From Welwitschia mirabilis (Eukaryota > Gnetophyta > Gnetopsida > Welwitschiales), in assembly GCA_051453625.1 (NCBI GenBank), contig JBOZIK010000001.1:78011084-78075083 (forward strand): a stretch of DNA of 64,000 bases, read 5' to 3'. The notes below the pieces were generated by a model. The model was not told the origin of the DNA, made no database searches, and saw only the letters and a program-made list of their open reading frames with translations. Below are positions 23,132-36,093 of the stretch, in pieces. The stretch's first letter is position 1. The number at the start of each line of letters is the position of its first letter. A program made the position numbers and the translations under genes.

Positions 23132-25040
23132 TGTGATGAGTAGTTAAAATCACATAAATTTTATCATTATAGTACTTCTTTCAAAGGCAATTTGAATAAT
23201 TAAACTTATATTTTTCATGCATTTTGAAAATTTTGTTGTAACATAATATTCATGCATATTTATGATAAATCCAAATTTTGTAAATATGCAAGAATAATAA
23301 ATTACTAGTAAATAATATAATAGAAGATACATAAATAATTCAATTTGAAGAATCAAACTTATATTTTTCATGCATTTTGAAGATTTTGTTGTCACATAAT
23401 ATTAATGCATATTTATGTTTCTTCTATTATATTTTTTGTTAACAATTTATTATTCTTACATACTTTAAAAATGTGGATTTATCATAGCCTGTCTTATACC
23501 ATTTGAATGTCAAATTGTAATAATCAATATTTTATTATATTAGATTTAATATGAATAAATCTTCTTTTCCTATTTTATAAAGCTTGTTTAACTCTAGTGA
23601 TTTTAGAAATTATCTTTCAAATGGCTTGTAATTAATGCATAGAAACAATTACAAACAAAGATGCACATATAATTCATATATAAATATATTAAAATATAGT
23701 AATTAATATATAATAGATAATAATGACACCATGTGATAAGAACGAAATAAGGAATAGAACTAATTATGGTGTGTCATGATAATAAAGCAACAAGTGAATT
23801 AGTTTAAGTGGCTATAGCCTAGAGATAATAGAAAACAACATTCCGTATGTATAGCATAGTAGTAGAATGTGGTAAGGATAGCTTATTAATAAATTAGAAT
23901 GGAAACAATGTAATTTGACCATTTGAGTTATTACTTACTAATAAGAAAGATCTAATGTTAAAGATTCTTTTGACTCCCACTTGTTACTAGTTAGTAAAAT
24001 ATATATGGTATGTGATAAACCTGTGATAATAAAGGAAATTTTATCATAAGCTATAGATGAATGATAAGACATGTAATAAGGACTTGTAAGGAATTGACAA
24101 GAGGTGAAAGGCCAAAAATGATGTTAAGTTCATCCATATTATAAACCCTACACACCATATTTGGTTTAACATTAATCCCCTTTGTAATTTTCTCTACTTG
24201 TTTGTGTAATTCCATTATAAATAGAATCCTTTCCATTACAAAAGGAGAGCTATATTATTAATTTAGCTTAGAGAATTCATTTCAATGCCTCTTGTAATTT
24301 GATTCTCATTGCAATAATGCTTGAGTTATATTTAGCTTAATCTTTTACTTTAGTTCTCTAACATGCAATCCTCTAAAGGCTTTCTTATCAAAATGCTATT
24401 CAAACATGTTTTAATCAGGTGCCTTAGTTGAGTATCTTTCTTTCTTCTTTTATTGTCTTTAAATCATGATTATAAGTTCAATTAAAATTCAAGAGTAACT
24501 CAGGATATATAAGTTGATTTTACACTATTTCACTTATTTAATTTACTTTTATATCTATGCATATAATTAGTTATAAGCATGATATAAGTCCTTGTGTAAA
24601 TTATCTTCTATCTTTTATTTTCTAACATGTGATACATTCATGGTTTTATTATAGAAATATTTTGCAAGAAATTATCTTTTGTACTTTAATAGATCATTAG
24701 TAGGATAACAAATTGTTAGCATTGTAGAATCGACATCATTTGTCTTTCTTTTTAAATACATGTAGATGTTTAAATTAATTGTTATATTCTTTTTCTTTGG
24801 TCTTTGATGATAGAATTTTGATTCAATTTACATTATTTCCATTTATTAGTTATAAAAAGCAATTATGTAAATGTGATTATTTTAATTCTGGTTTTTATTA
24901 TTTTGAATCCACATCAAATAGCTTCTATAAAATATGATTAGTTTTTTGTTGCTTAGCTTAGATAGGATCTCATCATGATCATATTTTTGACACCATTCAT
25001 GGAAAAGCATTAGTGATTTAAAGTCTTGAAATAAAGTTAT
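23132..25040 (+). repeat. 5' LTR of the Tat/Athila-like element
   Basis: It aligns with 34290-36093 over its whole length. Shared blocks include ATGAGTRGTTAAAAT, ACATAATATNA, TATTTTATTAYATT, TTTAATATGAATAA, AGAAATTATCTTT, AAAAATGATGT, GTTTAACATTAATC, TGCCT-TTGTAATTT, ACATGYRATC and CATGGTTT. Unlike its partner it contains a rearranged insertion of about 153 bp near its left end. The right limit is approximate. Confidence 0.85.
23188..23482. repeat. direct-plus-inverted duplication inside the 5' LTR
   Basis: The order is D (23188-23263), R inverted (23264-23340), D (23341-23416), R (23417-23482). D copies begin CAATTTGAA and include TTTTTCATGCATTTTGA. The stretch 23264-23340 is the reverse complement of the R region (compare ATAATAAATT with AATTTATTAT). 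The 3' LTR has only one D-R, so the extra D plus inverted R was gained by the 5' LTR. Confidence 0.8.
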
Positions 25041-28000
25041 TATATATCCTTTTATTTTTAATTTTTATATCTTAATCCTTTTCTTTGAATTGAATGCTAT
25101 TCATTTATTTTCTAATTTTATGTTACTAAGTTTTGTTGCTTTATTTCTTTACTTGTTAATTCTTTATTTTCTTAAGTACCTCCTTTTCCTTTAATAATTT
25201 CTTTCATTTTCATTTTCATTTTCATTTTATGAAGTTTTCATTTCCTTTATTTTAAGTTTATTTATTGTTATTTTTATTATTAAATCTTTTATTCTTTCAT
25301 CCTTTTCTCAACCCTAATATTAGTATTTCTAATGAAATCAAAATTTGGTAAAAATCCTTATCATCACCTTTGTTATAAGAAGTATAATAGTAAGAAGCTC
25401 AAAAAGATATTAGAAGGAAGGACATGCAGGAAGATCATAAAAAAGAGACTACATTAAGTGTTAGAATCCAAGTAAGTACCCCTAGTCTTTTTGAGTCAAT
25501 TCAAGAAGCTTGTTTATTATCATAAAAGTAGGTGACTTATCATCTATGATTACTTTTTGTAGTTAAATTTAGTTAATGAAAAGACATTCTTTTAGAATTT
25601 ATAGAAGTATGATGGTATTTTCAAGGTTACTGCATAAATTCTCTTATATGATAAGAATAGTTATATATGGTCAAAATTTGAGGAAAAACTAGTAAGCAAC
25701 TAATGTAAACTAGAGGCAAAACTATCCAATGTTTGATTCATACTATTTCTTAGCATAGAACAATGACAGAAGAAACATCATTAAAAGATTACCTAGTAAC
25801 TAAAGCTACACACTCATAACAATTTAAATTCAAATAATAAGATAACCTTAAGATAATTTTCATTTATTATAAAGCTGAGAAATAAGAGTCAAAATAATAT
25901 GAAGAGAAAATTACTATTGAATGCAGTCCAACAAAAGGATTTTGGATCCAACTCTAGCTTACACTTTTTCTCTTTTCAAAGAAGATCTAAGAACCCTCTT
26001 AAACTTAGATAAAATTCTTTATTAGACACCTATTCTAGTTAGATAAACCCATTTACATTTTGAAGATCTTCTAATAATATGAACACTAAAAATACAAGTC
26101 AATCTTTCACTCTTGAGGAATCAGTTGAGGATTTTTTAAACCTTATAATATATCCATGTCTCCTAGAGAAATTATTCAAGGGAAATATAGATACTTAATA
26201 AGATCATTTGAGCTCATCCTCTCTTACTAAGAAACAATAGAAATCCCTATATCACTTTGTTAAATACCCAATCCTAAAAAGATAAATAAAAATATTAGTA
26301 AAAATATGAATATGATGGTTTGCCTTTAACTATCTTTTAACCATTTCACACTCAAGAAGAAACTAAAATAAATTCGATTAGAAGCTTAACTTTAAATTAG
26401 TTTAAATAAAAACAACCACTAGTTTTATAAAAATTAGCAATAATCTTTTCATAACCAAAAGATGGATCAATTTATATAATAGTAAATACTAATAACATAC
26501 CCACCCATGAAAGCAGCTAATACTCTAGTTTACCTTTTTTAGCTTAGAATGTAAATTTTCTATGATTCTCAAATCTAAATCAAGGTGTTAACTATAATTC
26601 AAATCTTATTTTTATGTGAATAAAACTTATTACAAGGCCAACAATCATATTTTTCAAATTAATGCCTTTAGCAAGTTTAAGTAAATTACCTAGTATATCT
26701 AAAATGATTATTTCACAAATAACACTTACAGTGGAATTAACCTTTATCTTCACTATAATACCTTAATAAAATTCTATACAATACCTTTCCCTTATGCCAT
26801 AATGCAATCTAGTAGTACAACTATAACAATTACTACTATCATCTTATTTGTAACAAAACTAGTTAACACAAGCTTATTCTAGAAATTTTAGAGCTTAGAA
26901 TCTTCTAAATGTAGAATAACTATGATAAAATCTAAAAGATATATAATCTTAATGAGGATAAATCTAAGAAGGACTCTTAATGTTTTCATCTAGACTGAAT
27001 GTATTTAAAAATGTACAACTATTATTCTTCTTTGATGAAAGAAACATTAATGATCTCATAACTATTTGACGTAATTTAAAAACATGTTAAAACCCCTAGC
27101 ACTTGTAGCTATAAATAAGAAGAATAGTATTGTATAGAATAAACCACAATAGTTAAATCCAACTTTTGATTGAAAATCCTATAAATTCCAATTTGATCTT
27201 GAGAGGGATTCAAAAATGCCTTCATGAGAAATTTCCTTTCCAATGGTAAATTGTATAGTACATAAAAACAACTAATGAGTTTTCAACCAAAAAAAAGGAA
27301 GAGAACTATCAAGAAGAGTATGAGTGTATTGATTAATTATGTAAATGAAATCCTTGTGATGGATTTCAATCCCATCAAATACTATAGATTTTTATTGAGA
27401 ATCTAGACAAGTATATGAGGAAACATGTAGATTTTATAAGAAGGGGGACATCTAAAGTAAAATACTAATTGGTTATAATAAATAATAACCAATAAAAATT
27501 AATAAATTTTTTTTCTTTTACTTAATTCTAAGCAATAATAATAAAAAAGATGGAAGAAATGATGGAAAAAATGGTGAGCATGATGTCTATCTAACAAATG
27601 AAAATACCTACCATAGAATATGTATAAACTCCTATAACTCTAACATAGTCTATAGTACAACCACAAGTAGATTTTCAACAAATCTAGACTATCATTTCTC
27701 AAATCCAATAGGAATAAATGGGTTATATATAATGAGTATTTCCTTCAGTTATATGATTTTTGTGAACAAATTATCCATCAACCTCAAACTTGTGGAGCAT
27801 GGTGATACATACCTAACATACTCAAAGAGCTAGTGTTAGCATTCTAAGATAATACTTCTTCCACCTTCATAGCTCTAATTTCACCTTTGCAACCTGGTTT
27901 TTCTAATAATTAAATATCATAATGTTAAGATTATTAAAATTAACAGTAGAAACTACCATATCCATAGAGTTTATATTGACATCCATTCCAAGCTAGAACC

Positions 28001-28600
28001 TACAAAGGTAACAATGGTAATTTTGGATTTAGACAGTTCTAACAATAATAAATAACAACACAAAATGTAAAACAATGAAGGAGTTTAACAAATAAACATG
28101 TTAGAAACATGGAAATGATGTTAACTAAACTTCATTTAGAAGAAAAATCTAGGTTTACCTTTCCAATGAGAGCTAAAAATTATTAACAAACCTTTTTATG
28201 ATTAAAAGTAAAAAGAGCCTAAAGCTAATGCAAAATTTACAAGTCTCTATACACAAGAAACAGCTATTCTGAAAAAATATAAGCACTAAATAAAGATTAA
28301 TTGAAAGAAATAACTCAACAAAATGAAAAATTAGAGTTGCTAAAATAAATCAAGAGACTCCTAAAACACTTATACCCTTAGTTATACTAATCAAGCTAGC
28401 AATCATACCATCAATTTCTAGATAATTAAAAGGAGATCTTATATAGGATGAAACTATTAATTGAATATTTCAAGAAGTGAAGCTTAGAATTATACTAGTT
28501 TAAGCTATTAAGCACATACCACTTTAGTCCAAATATGTTAAAGACTTATGATCAAATAATAAAAGAAACCTCATCCCTTGACAAATACACTTAGCTGAAA
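25041..28600 (+). pseudogene. leader and gag region of the Tat/Athila-like element, unreadable
   Basis: By position this should hold the primer site, leader and gag. I could not find a convincing primer site or capsid motif. A (TTTTCA)n run lies at 25201-25236. Purine-rich, Lys/Asn-coding stretches and many stops occupy the rest. A short perfect hairpin (TTGGTTAT...ATAACCAA) lies near 27470-27494. Confidence 0.4.
25201..25236. repeat. (TTTTCA)n microsatellite
   Basis: Four to five tandem copies of a TTTTCA hexamer in a pyrimidine-rich region. Confidence 0.85.
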
Positions 28601-28900
28601 ACATCAATTAAATGATGAAAAAAAATATAACACCTAAGCAAAATTATTCTACATTATCAACTATTCTAGTGATTATAAATGAGAAAATGGTGTTCCACAC
28701 ATTGCTTGATTTTAGGGCTAGTATCAATATCATGCCTTTATACCTTTGTAAAACCTTAAGATTAATAGAATTTTCTGACACCAATATGACTCTATCACTA
28801 GAAGACAGTTCTATACTTAATTTTTTAGGAATAATTGAAAATGTAGTAGTACAAGTAGATTAAGGATTTTTACCTGATGGAATTCTTAATTTTTGAAAAA
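28600..28900 (+). pseudogene. Tat/Athila-type aspartic protease remnant
   Basis: The 83-codon open frame from 28612 contains STILVIINEKMVFHTLLDF, RASINIMPLYLCKTLRLIEF and a later ILNFLGIIENVVVQVD. This matches the Tat/Athila protease pattern in which the active-site block is DLGASINVMP followed by L-L-DRS and RGIIEDVLV-VD. The Gly of the active-site motif is changed to Arg, so it would be inactive. It is the best-preserved frame of the element. RT follows about 0.6 kb downstream. Confidence 0.85.
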
Positions 28901-29399
28901 GTACTAAAAAAAATTTTCTAATTATTTTTAAAAAATCTTGGTTAATCATTATGAATAGTTTCAACCCAATAAACCATAAGGAAGAATACTAGAGTAGAGA
29001 GGAACTAAAATTTATGGATATTATAGTCAAGGCACTTTTCACATGAGACCCTTCTCAACTAGTCTTAGAAAATGAACATGAGAATCTCTTAATAATAAAT
29101 GAATAACATAATAAAACTACTTTCATAAAAAAAACATTACTCTTTAAACCCTTCTAAAATTAGAAAATTTCCATATAAACAAAAGATTAAAAGGTATTAG
29201 AAGTCAAAGAGTTCCCAATAAACTTAAAACACATATTCCTTAATAATGAGATGAATAAGACTCTAATCCATTAGTGACAATCTAGAGCTAGGACATGAGG
29301 TTAATCTACTTCAAACTCTAAAAAAAAATTGAAATCTTTCCTAGTCTCATAAAGATCTATAAAAAGGAATTTCACTAGCCTTAGGCATGCAAAAGATCT

Positions 29400-30200
29400 A
29401 CTTGGAAGAGTATGTAAAACCTATTAGGCAACTTCATGATGTTTGAACATAGCATTACAAAAGGTAGTTAAGGATAAAGTTCATAGGTTATTTGAATAAG
29501 ACATTGTATACATGATTTTTAATAGTGAATGGGTAATCCTGATCATATTGGTTCTAATAAAAAATAAGTAAATGATGATTTTGCATTAACCTTAAGAAAC
29601 TTAATAACTACACTAAGGAAGACTACTTTTTCATATCATTAATTGATTAAATCATAGTAAAAAATTATGGACATGAATATTGTTGCTTTTTAGATGGATT
29701 TAGTGGTTAAATTTAGATTGTCATATCACATGAAGATTAACATAAGACAATACTTACCTCACTCTTTGTAACCTATGCTTACCACTAAATGTCATTGGGT
29801 TTATGTAATGCATTAGCCATATTCTAATAATCTATGATGTTAATATTTTATAATATATTTCAAAAGTTCATGGAAATGTTTATGAATGAATTTTCTTTAT
29901 ATGATGATTCACTTAAACAAACTCTTGAAAGACTTTATAAGGTATTATCCCATTGCATAGAAAAAGACTTAGAACTAAGCTAGGAGAAAAGACATTCCAT
30001 GATAAAAAGTAGAGTCATTTTAGAACATGTAGTGTATCAAGATCAAAAATACCTATGGATCCCTAAAACATTTAGGCTATCATATCAATGTTAACTCTAA
30101 AAAATATCAACACATTCTAAGATTTCCTAGGAAGTTCTACGTATTATCATCAATTCATTAAGTATTTTTCCAAAAGTGCAAAACCTTTATATGAAATTAT
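29400..30200 (+). pseudogene. Tat/Athila-type reverse transcriptase remnant
   Basis: Blocks in order on broken frames: VPKK-like near 29555, LFVTYAYH and SLGLCNALAIF near 29755-29825 (family FGTFAYRRMPFGLCNAPATF), then MLIFYNIFQKFMEMFMNEFS and LYDDSLKQTLERLYKVLSHC near 29840-29955 (family FMDDFSVYG-SFD-CL-NL--VL-RC). EKDLELS and KRHSM follow. The catalytic DD is changed to NE. After 30100, FLGSSTYYHQFIKYFSKSAKPLY is split over one frame (family FLGHAGFYRRFIKDFSKIA-PL). The enzyme is dead. Confidence 0.9.
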
Positions 30201-30229
30201 AGAAAAAGATAAGCCTCTCATATAAAGTG

Positions 30230-30620
30230 ATTCCTATAGAAAGGCCTTTAATGTACACATTTTACCATTAATCCTTTGATCTTATGTTAAATTCTAGTGA
30301 TACTATTATAGGTGTCATATTTGAATAACATATTAACCATAAGCCACATGTCATATACTAAATTTATAAGACCCTTAATCTAGCACAATGTAATTATATG
30401 ATAACATAAAAAAACTACTTATATTACATAGAATACATGATGAGTTCTGATACTATGTTGTAGGATTTAAAACTAGGGTTTATACAAACCACATAGCTAT
30501 TAACATCCTAGTAATCAAGGAGATTAATAACGTTCATATCATGTATTGGTGACTTCTCATGTAAGAATTTGATTTAGACATCTTAAATAAGAGAGAGTAG
30601 AAGAACATAAAAGTAGATCA
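30230..30620 (+). pseudogene. Tat/Athila-type RNase H remnant
   Basis: The broken frame keeps the later part of the domain: F-YYVVGFKTRVYTNHIAI near 30440-30500 (family FR-YLVGSKVIVYTDHAA), then EFDLDI and VDHLLHL near 30555-30640 (family EFDLEI ... VADHLSRL). The first part, with the catalytic DAS motif, is too decayed to see. Confidence 0.75.
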
Positions 30621-30719
30621 TCTCCTCCATTTATAACTACCTAAGAAATAATGCACTAAGGATACCTTTAATGATTAATTCCTTAATAAGGGGTTGTCCT
30701 TAATATACAGTGATTCCCA

Positions 30720-31430
30720 TAGAAAAGGCCCTTGGTATATAGATATTACTAAATACTTATCTACCCTAGTGATTTTATGAGATTGAACAAGTGAGGAAGA
30801 GCAATGATTTCTTAAAATAATTAAGAATTATATGTAGAAAAGTCCTTTCTTCTACTACATTCTCAAGGATGAAATTACACAACAATGTATTCCCAAATGG
30901 GAGAAAATTGATATTTTTGAAATGTATTATAATAGAAACTATGGGTATCATTTCAATAGAGATAAGACATCTCATAAACCCATGATATATCTTATTAAAT
31001 ATATCCATGAGTATATGATAAGGTTTAACAGTTATTAATGATTAGGAAACTATTATAAGAAGGATGAAAACCCATGAGTATGATCTTAGAAAGTGAACTA
31101 TTTAACATGTAAGATCTTTTTCTAAATTAAATAAATATTAATATATCATTAAATGTATTGATTATGTTACAAAATGCGTGGAAGCTAAAACAACCAAAAC
31201 CGATGATGTTAAGATTATTATGGAATTATTTAGAGAATATATCTTACAACACTTTGATTATTGATAAGTCCTTATTAATAACTAAGAAATACACATTGTT
31301 AACCAAAACATGAAGAAACTAATGAAGTCAGTAGGAATCATGCACAAGGTTGCAACTACCTATCATAAAAATTTAAATGATGCATCATGAAGAAACAACT
31401 ATAGTATCACCATGATTAGAAGATTTAAAA
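30720..31430 (+). pseudogene. Tat/Athila-type integrase remnant
   Basis: PWYIDITKYLSTL near 30729-30770 matches the linker block PWYADI-NYL--G found just before integrase in this group. CIPKWE near 30885-30905 matches RCVPE-E. The zinc-finger region is present but degraded (GYHFNRDKTSHK near 30945-30980, family GGHFG--KTA-K). The core is represented near 31235-31390 by a broken F--RFG-P--IISD block and HKVAT-YH. Frames are closed by many stops. Confidence 0.8.
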
Positions 31431-31719
31431 AAAAAATTTCAACCCTAATAAAGTTGTATTATATAACATGAGATTAAATAAGATTCTTAGAAAACTAGTC
31501 ACCAATTAGAAAGAACATTTTAAGGTAATAAAAGCAAATTGCAATGGAAGCATTGTAATTTAAAATCTAAGTAATACTAATTAGTTTACTGTAAATGATT
31601 AAAGACTAAAAATTTATCATGAAGAGAAGATAAAAGATGTTATTGTTAATCTTAAATAACCACTTGAATCTAACCTAATAAACTTTACTTCTGATCTAGT
31701 AGCACTAAATAATCCAACC
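31431..31719 (+). other. integrase end and downstream spacer
   Basis: Decayed sequence with no separate signal. It probably contains the carboxyl end of integrase. Confidence 0.4.
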
Positions 31720-31990
31720 CATGCTTATGTCATATACTAAAATATCCTTTTCCAAACCCAATAAGAACCCATCAATCCTAGGCTAAACCATGACCCACAG
31801 CCCCGATACTGGCTACATAGGATAGTATTCAATGTAGTTGTGTATAAATCTAGTTTGCCTAGTATTTGGTGTGCATGCCAGAATGTCCCTTAAATGATCC
31901 ACTACCATAAAGGTTTGTTGGGTGGCTAGGGAGGACCCACTTGGCTGTGTTAGATCTAGATATGCCTAACCACCCACACATGCTTACGTC
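31720..31990. repeat. GC-rich insert flanked by a 12-bp direct repeat
   Basis: CATGCTTATGTC (31720-31731) and CATGCTTACGTC (31979-31990) bracket about 247 bp that is visibly more GC-rich than everything around it, with blocks such as GACCCACAGCCCCGATACTGG and GGGTGGCTAGGGAGGACCC. No inverted ends and no open frame are evident. A short interspersed element with target duplication is possible; no convincing polymerase III promoter was found. Confidence 0.4.
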
Positions 31991-34274
31991 CTAAAGAAGT
32001 ATTAATATACAAATATTCCTTATTTTTAAAAATCTAAAATAATTTATACCCTTTTTTATTTATTAATATATAATCGAATTAGATTTTAGTTACTTATTTA
32101 TGTTAATATTGGTTAGTATGAAAAAATGTCATCTTTCTAACCTCGTCAATGTATTAGTATTATGAAGAATGCCATTATACATTTTAAGCAAAACTTTGAC
32201 TTTGATTTTGTCATGATCTTGAATCATAATAAAGCTAGTGAGTACACTCCATTATTTTTCCTATAATTATTTTCCGTACATCATTTTTTTCCTTATAGCC
32301 ATTACTACATGAAAGAGTTTAACTTTGACACTACTATAGTCTCCACATGAACGTACTATGTGAAAATATATTTTAAATTAAAAAAATGTTAGGAAGAAAA
32401 CAATCTCTAAGAAATAATTTCAAAAATAAAAATAATTCATAAAAGGAACATTTATGTTAAATATAAAAGAAGAATTTTCACAAAAGTTAGTAACACAAGA
32501 ATCTACCAGATGATTCATTACTCTACATGCTTTGCTAGAAATGTCAACATCTACTTGTATGGTTTATACTACTATAAAACTATCTTATCTTTCATGTGGT
32601 ACTCTTAGTTCGTATCACTTTTAAAATTTTATATTATATTGTACTATCCTTCCATAATTTATTCTCAAAAGCCAAAATTTAGAACTTTGATAAACTCTTA
32701 TCATTGGTAAGAGTTGTAAAGCAAACATGCAAGAAGGAAATGACCTAGTTATTCTATTACATTTTACATTAGTAAGAACATTCCCCACTTTTAATGATTG
32801 ACTTAAAATTAACATCTAAAGAGCTAGCTATGGATGAATTTTTGATTACATCTCAAATTAGTTTCATGCATTGTTAAGATTATTTTAACAACGTTATGAT
32901 CACTTATTAAACAAACATAACTTTTAGATGTTTGAAAAGTTTGCATATTTTTCTGTTATTCCCTCCATGTCTATTATTATAATTCATAATAATCTGCTTT
33001 GTTTCGGTTTTTTTCCATATCAGTGTTTTAAGTTCTCTAGTTTTTTTTCTCCTAAATTTTTTTGAATTAATCATTTGCCAAGGGACTAGTAGATCTTAAA
33101 AAATAAATGGGTTATGATAACCCTAAGTTATCTAGATTGAGTCTTCATAGACATTAAATGTGAATAATACCTTTTACTAGGATGAGATTAAGTGATTCCT
33201 AATAACCTAAAACTATCAAGTAAATAAAGTGAATAATTGATTACTAAATAACAACACTTAACATAATAACATGACTACCCCCTTAACTAACAACTGTCTT
33301 AAAGAACTCATCTAAACATTTTTAGTATTTATAACTAAAAATCAGAATCTAGTATTTTTAGAAAGAATTTATTATACAAACACATTATTTATTAAGATAA
33401 ATTTCACTTTTCAAACATTACTTTCATGATTTACTAAGAGTATAACTCAATAACAAATGTTAATCCTTCTACATGGAACTAGTACAGTACACCATCTTAT
33501 TCTATAATCAAGTCTATATAATCATTAAGGGAAGGATAAATTCTCCTTATGTGATGGACATAATATTTAAATCTAAAATCTCAAATAGGATGAATCTATT
33601 TAAAATAAATTTATTATATCAAGAATAGATCCCTTGTCTTTAGATTTTTAATAAGGGTTAAATGCGAAATAACAAAGTTCATTGATAAGTGTCCTCCAGT
33701 AGTGCATGCATTTTATTAAATTTTCATTACTTTTCCCTTAATCATCACTAATAACTATCGTGGTACATCTTAATAACTCATTGATGAAAATAAAACACAT
33801 TTGTAACTGAAAAGATGATTTACTCTACACCTATTAAACTACATGCAAAGAGAAAACAACATTTCTAATTTAAGAATGGTGTGTGTTCATTGGTATTAAC
33901 TACTTAAATTCTCACAAAAGTCATCTAATATGATGGAAATATACAAGTGAAAGAAATTTTTATAGTTCTAAATGAAATATAATAAGTTGAATATAAGTGA
34001 TCAGATGCAACAACAATATTTGAATCATTGACTAAAAAACTGAATGTTCGAGCATTTAGTTATAGGTTACTGTTCACCTTAACTCATGGAAAGGCTAAGG
34101 CATAATACTAAGTATAAAGTTACTTTTTGAGTTCATGATATTTTTCTATGTAAAATGTAAAAATTTAAAGATCTATATATGAATAAACATGGTGTGAAGT
34201 ATGTAAGATTTGTACATTAATAACTATAGTAAATTTATCTTTGTAATAATAATCATGTGATAGGAGACCATCAT
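31991..34274 (+). other. long 3' spacer of the Tat/Athila-like element
   Basis: AT-rich, without recognisable coding blocks on the plus strand. Tat and Athila elements often carry an extra region between integrase and the 3' LTR, and this stretch sits in that position. I cannot read any envelope-like or other extra gene in it. Confidence 0.4.
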
Positions 34275-34289
34275 AAGATAAGAAGGGGA
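34275..34289 (+). promoter_or_regulatory. polypurine tract of the Tat/Athila-like element
   Basis: AAGATAAGAAGGGGA is almost pure purine and is followed at once by TG, the first bases of the 3' LTR. It is the plus-strand primer site and fixes both the orientation and the LTR start. Confidence 0.85.
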
Positions 34290-36093
34290 TGCTAATGAGT
34301 GATTAAAATGATGTTTCTAATGTAATAAAAAATTAAAGTTATCTTTTTAATATAATTTGCTAATTCTATTATGACATAATATCAGCTCATTTTTATGTAT
34401 CTTTTGTTATGTTTTTCCCTAAAAATATACTATTCTTGCAAATTTTTAAAATGTGAATTTATTATAACCTATCTGACATCATTTAAATGTAAAATTATAA
34501 TAATTAGTATTTTATTACATTGAATTTAATATGAATAAGAAAAATTTTTATGTGTCCATTTTCTAAATCTGTTTAAATCTTGATTTCTAGAAATTATCTT
34601 TTGAATGGATTGGAATTGATGCACAACAACCATTACAAATGAATCTGCAGATATATTTAATATACAAATATATTCAAGCATATGGTAATTAACATATTTA
34701 TATATTAGATGTATGATTTTTTAAGAAAATGTCATTGCTCAATGATAGTTGTATGATAAGAATTTATCATTAGATTATCATCAAGTAATAAGCTATGGTA
34801 AGGTTATTCAATAGCCTTCTTGTATTATAGCCAAGTGACATATACATGATAAGGGATAGAGCTAGTTTTATTACATGGTAATAATGGAATAAGATGTAAA
34901 TTAGTTAAAACATCTTATAGCTTCATAATAACTAGATTTATTACATAATAAAAAGATATAATAATCATAGCTCATTCATGGATGAAAATAGAATTCATTT
35001 GATTTAGTTATATAAGGTTATTACTTAATGATAAGGGAGACTCAAAGTCATTTGATCTTTATTTATAACTAATTGATAAGACAAATATAATATATGATAA
35101 ATTGTATGATAAAGAAGAAAATTTTATCCTTAGATGGGAAACCATACATGTTAATCAATTTTTTTAAAGAAATTATAAGAAACAAAAGATCAAAAATGAT
35201 GTCAAATGCATCCTTATTCCAAAACTTGTCCATTTATATTTCGTTTAACATTAATCTTGTTAATAATTTTCCCTAATTACCTTTATAATCTCATTACTAA
35301 TATAAGAATTTCCATTGGAAAAAGAAATTTGAATTATTAGTTTCATTTGAAGACTTCATTCTCATGCCTTTTGTAATTTAATTTTCATTACATTTTGATT
35401 TCTATTCTACTTCACCTTTGATTTTGATCCTCTGACATGTGATCAATTCAAGACTTCTTATTGAAATGTTGTTGAAATCAATTTTTACTAAATGCCTTTT
35501 TGTTTTTTATTTATTAAAAATTATATCATTATTACAAGGTTAATTAGAATGGAAGAGTAATTCATAGGACGTATAAGTTATTTCACTTTGTTCCACTTGT
35601 TTAATTCATATTTTATATTAGCTTTACATGCATATAACTAGTTCAATTATTTGTATAAATTATCTTCTATGTTTTATTCTATAAGATTTAATCCATTCAT
35701 GGTTTATTATGAAAATAGTTTATGAGAAATTACACTTCCTACTTCAATACATAATTAATAGGATGACAAACTTTTTTATTATAAAATCAATGTCATTCAT
35801 CTTTCTTTTTAGGTACATGTGAGTGTTAAAATTCATTGTATATTTTTTCTTTTATTTTTATTGATGACATTTCAATTTTTTAAGTTATTTTCATTTAATA
35901 ATTAGAAAAATTAATTAGTTATAAGTGACTGGGTCAAACTTAGTTTATGTTATTTTAAATTCACATCTAATAACTTCATTGAAATAGGATAGACTAGCTA
36001 TTAATTTTCCTGGCTAGTCTCTCACCATCATCACAACATAATCAAGTCTATCATATCTTCATACATGGATTTTCTTCCTATTAGTGATAAAGT
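34290..36093 (+). repeat. 3' LTR of the Tat/Athila-like element
   Basis: It starts TGCTAATGAGTGATTAAAAT, matching the 5' LTR start at 23132, and homology continues to about 36093 (ATTAGTGAT-AAAGTCT in both). It lacks the 153-bp rearrangement present in the 5' LTR. Beyond 36093 the two copies diverge abruptly. Confidence 0.85.

Larger units (their letters stand above)
23132..36093 (+). mobile_element. Tat/Athila-like Ty3/gypsy element of about 13 kb, dead
   Basis: Two homologous LTRs of about 1.9 and 1.8 kb flank protease, reverse transcriptase, RNase H and integrase remnants, all on the plus strand. A polypurine tract abuts the 3' LTR. Very long LTRs, a long spacer (about 2.8 kb) between integrase and the 3' LTR, and the style of the protease (DFRASINIMPL) and RT blocks point to the Tat/Athila group. 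All frames are broken. LTR right ends and target duplication are not fixed: the homology stops near 25040 and 36093. Confidence 0.85.

Noticed and set aside
25345-25375. TTTGGTAAAAATCC as primer site of the Tat-like element
   Set aside because: Only the first five bases agree with the tRNA-Asp complement and the position does not match the end of LTR homology.
31920-31970. Polymerase III A/B boxes in the GC-rich insert
   Set aside because: Matches are too weak and wrongly spaced to call a SINE promoter.
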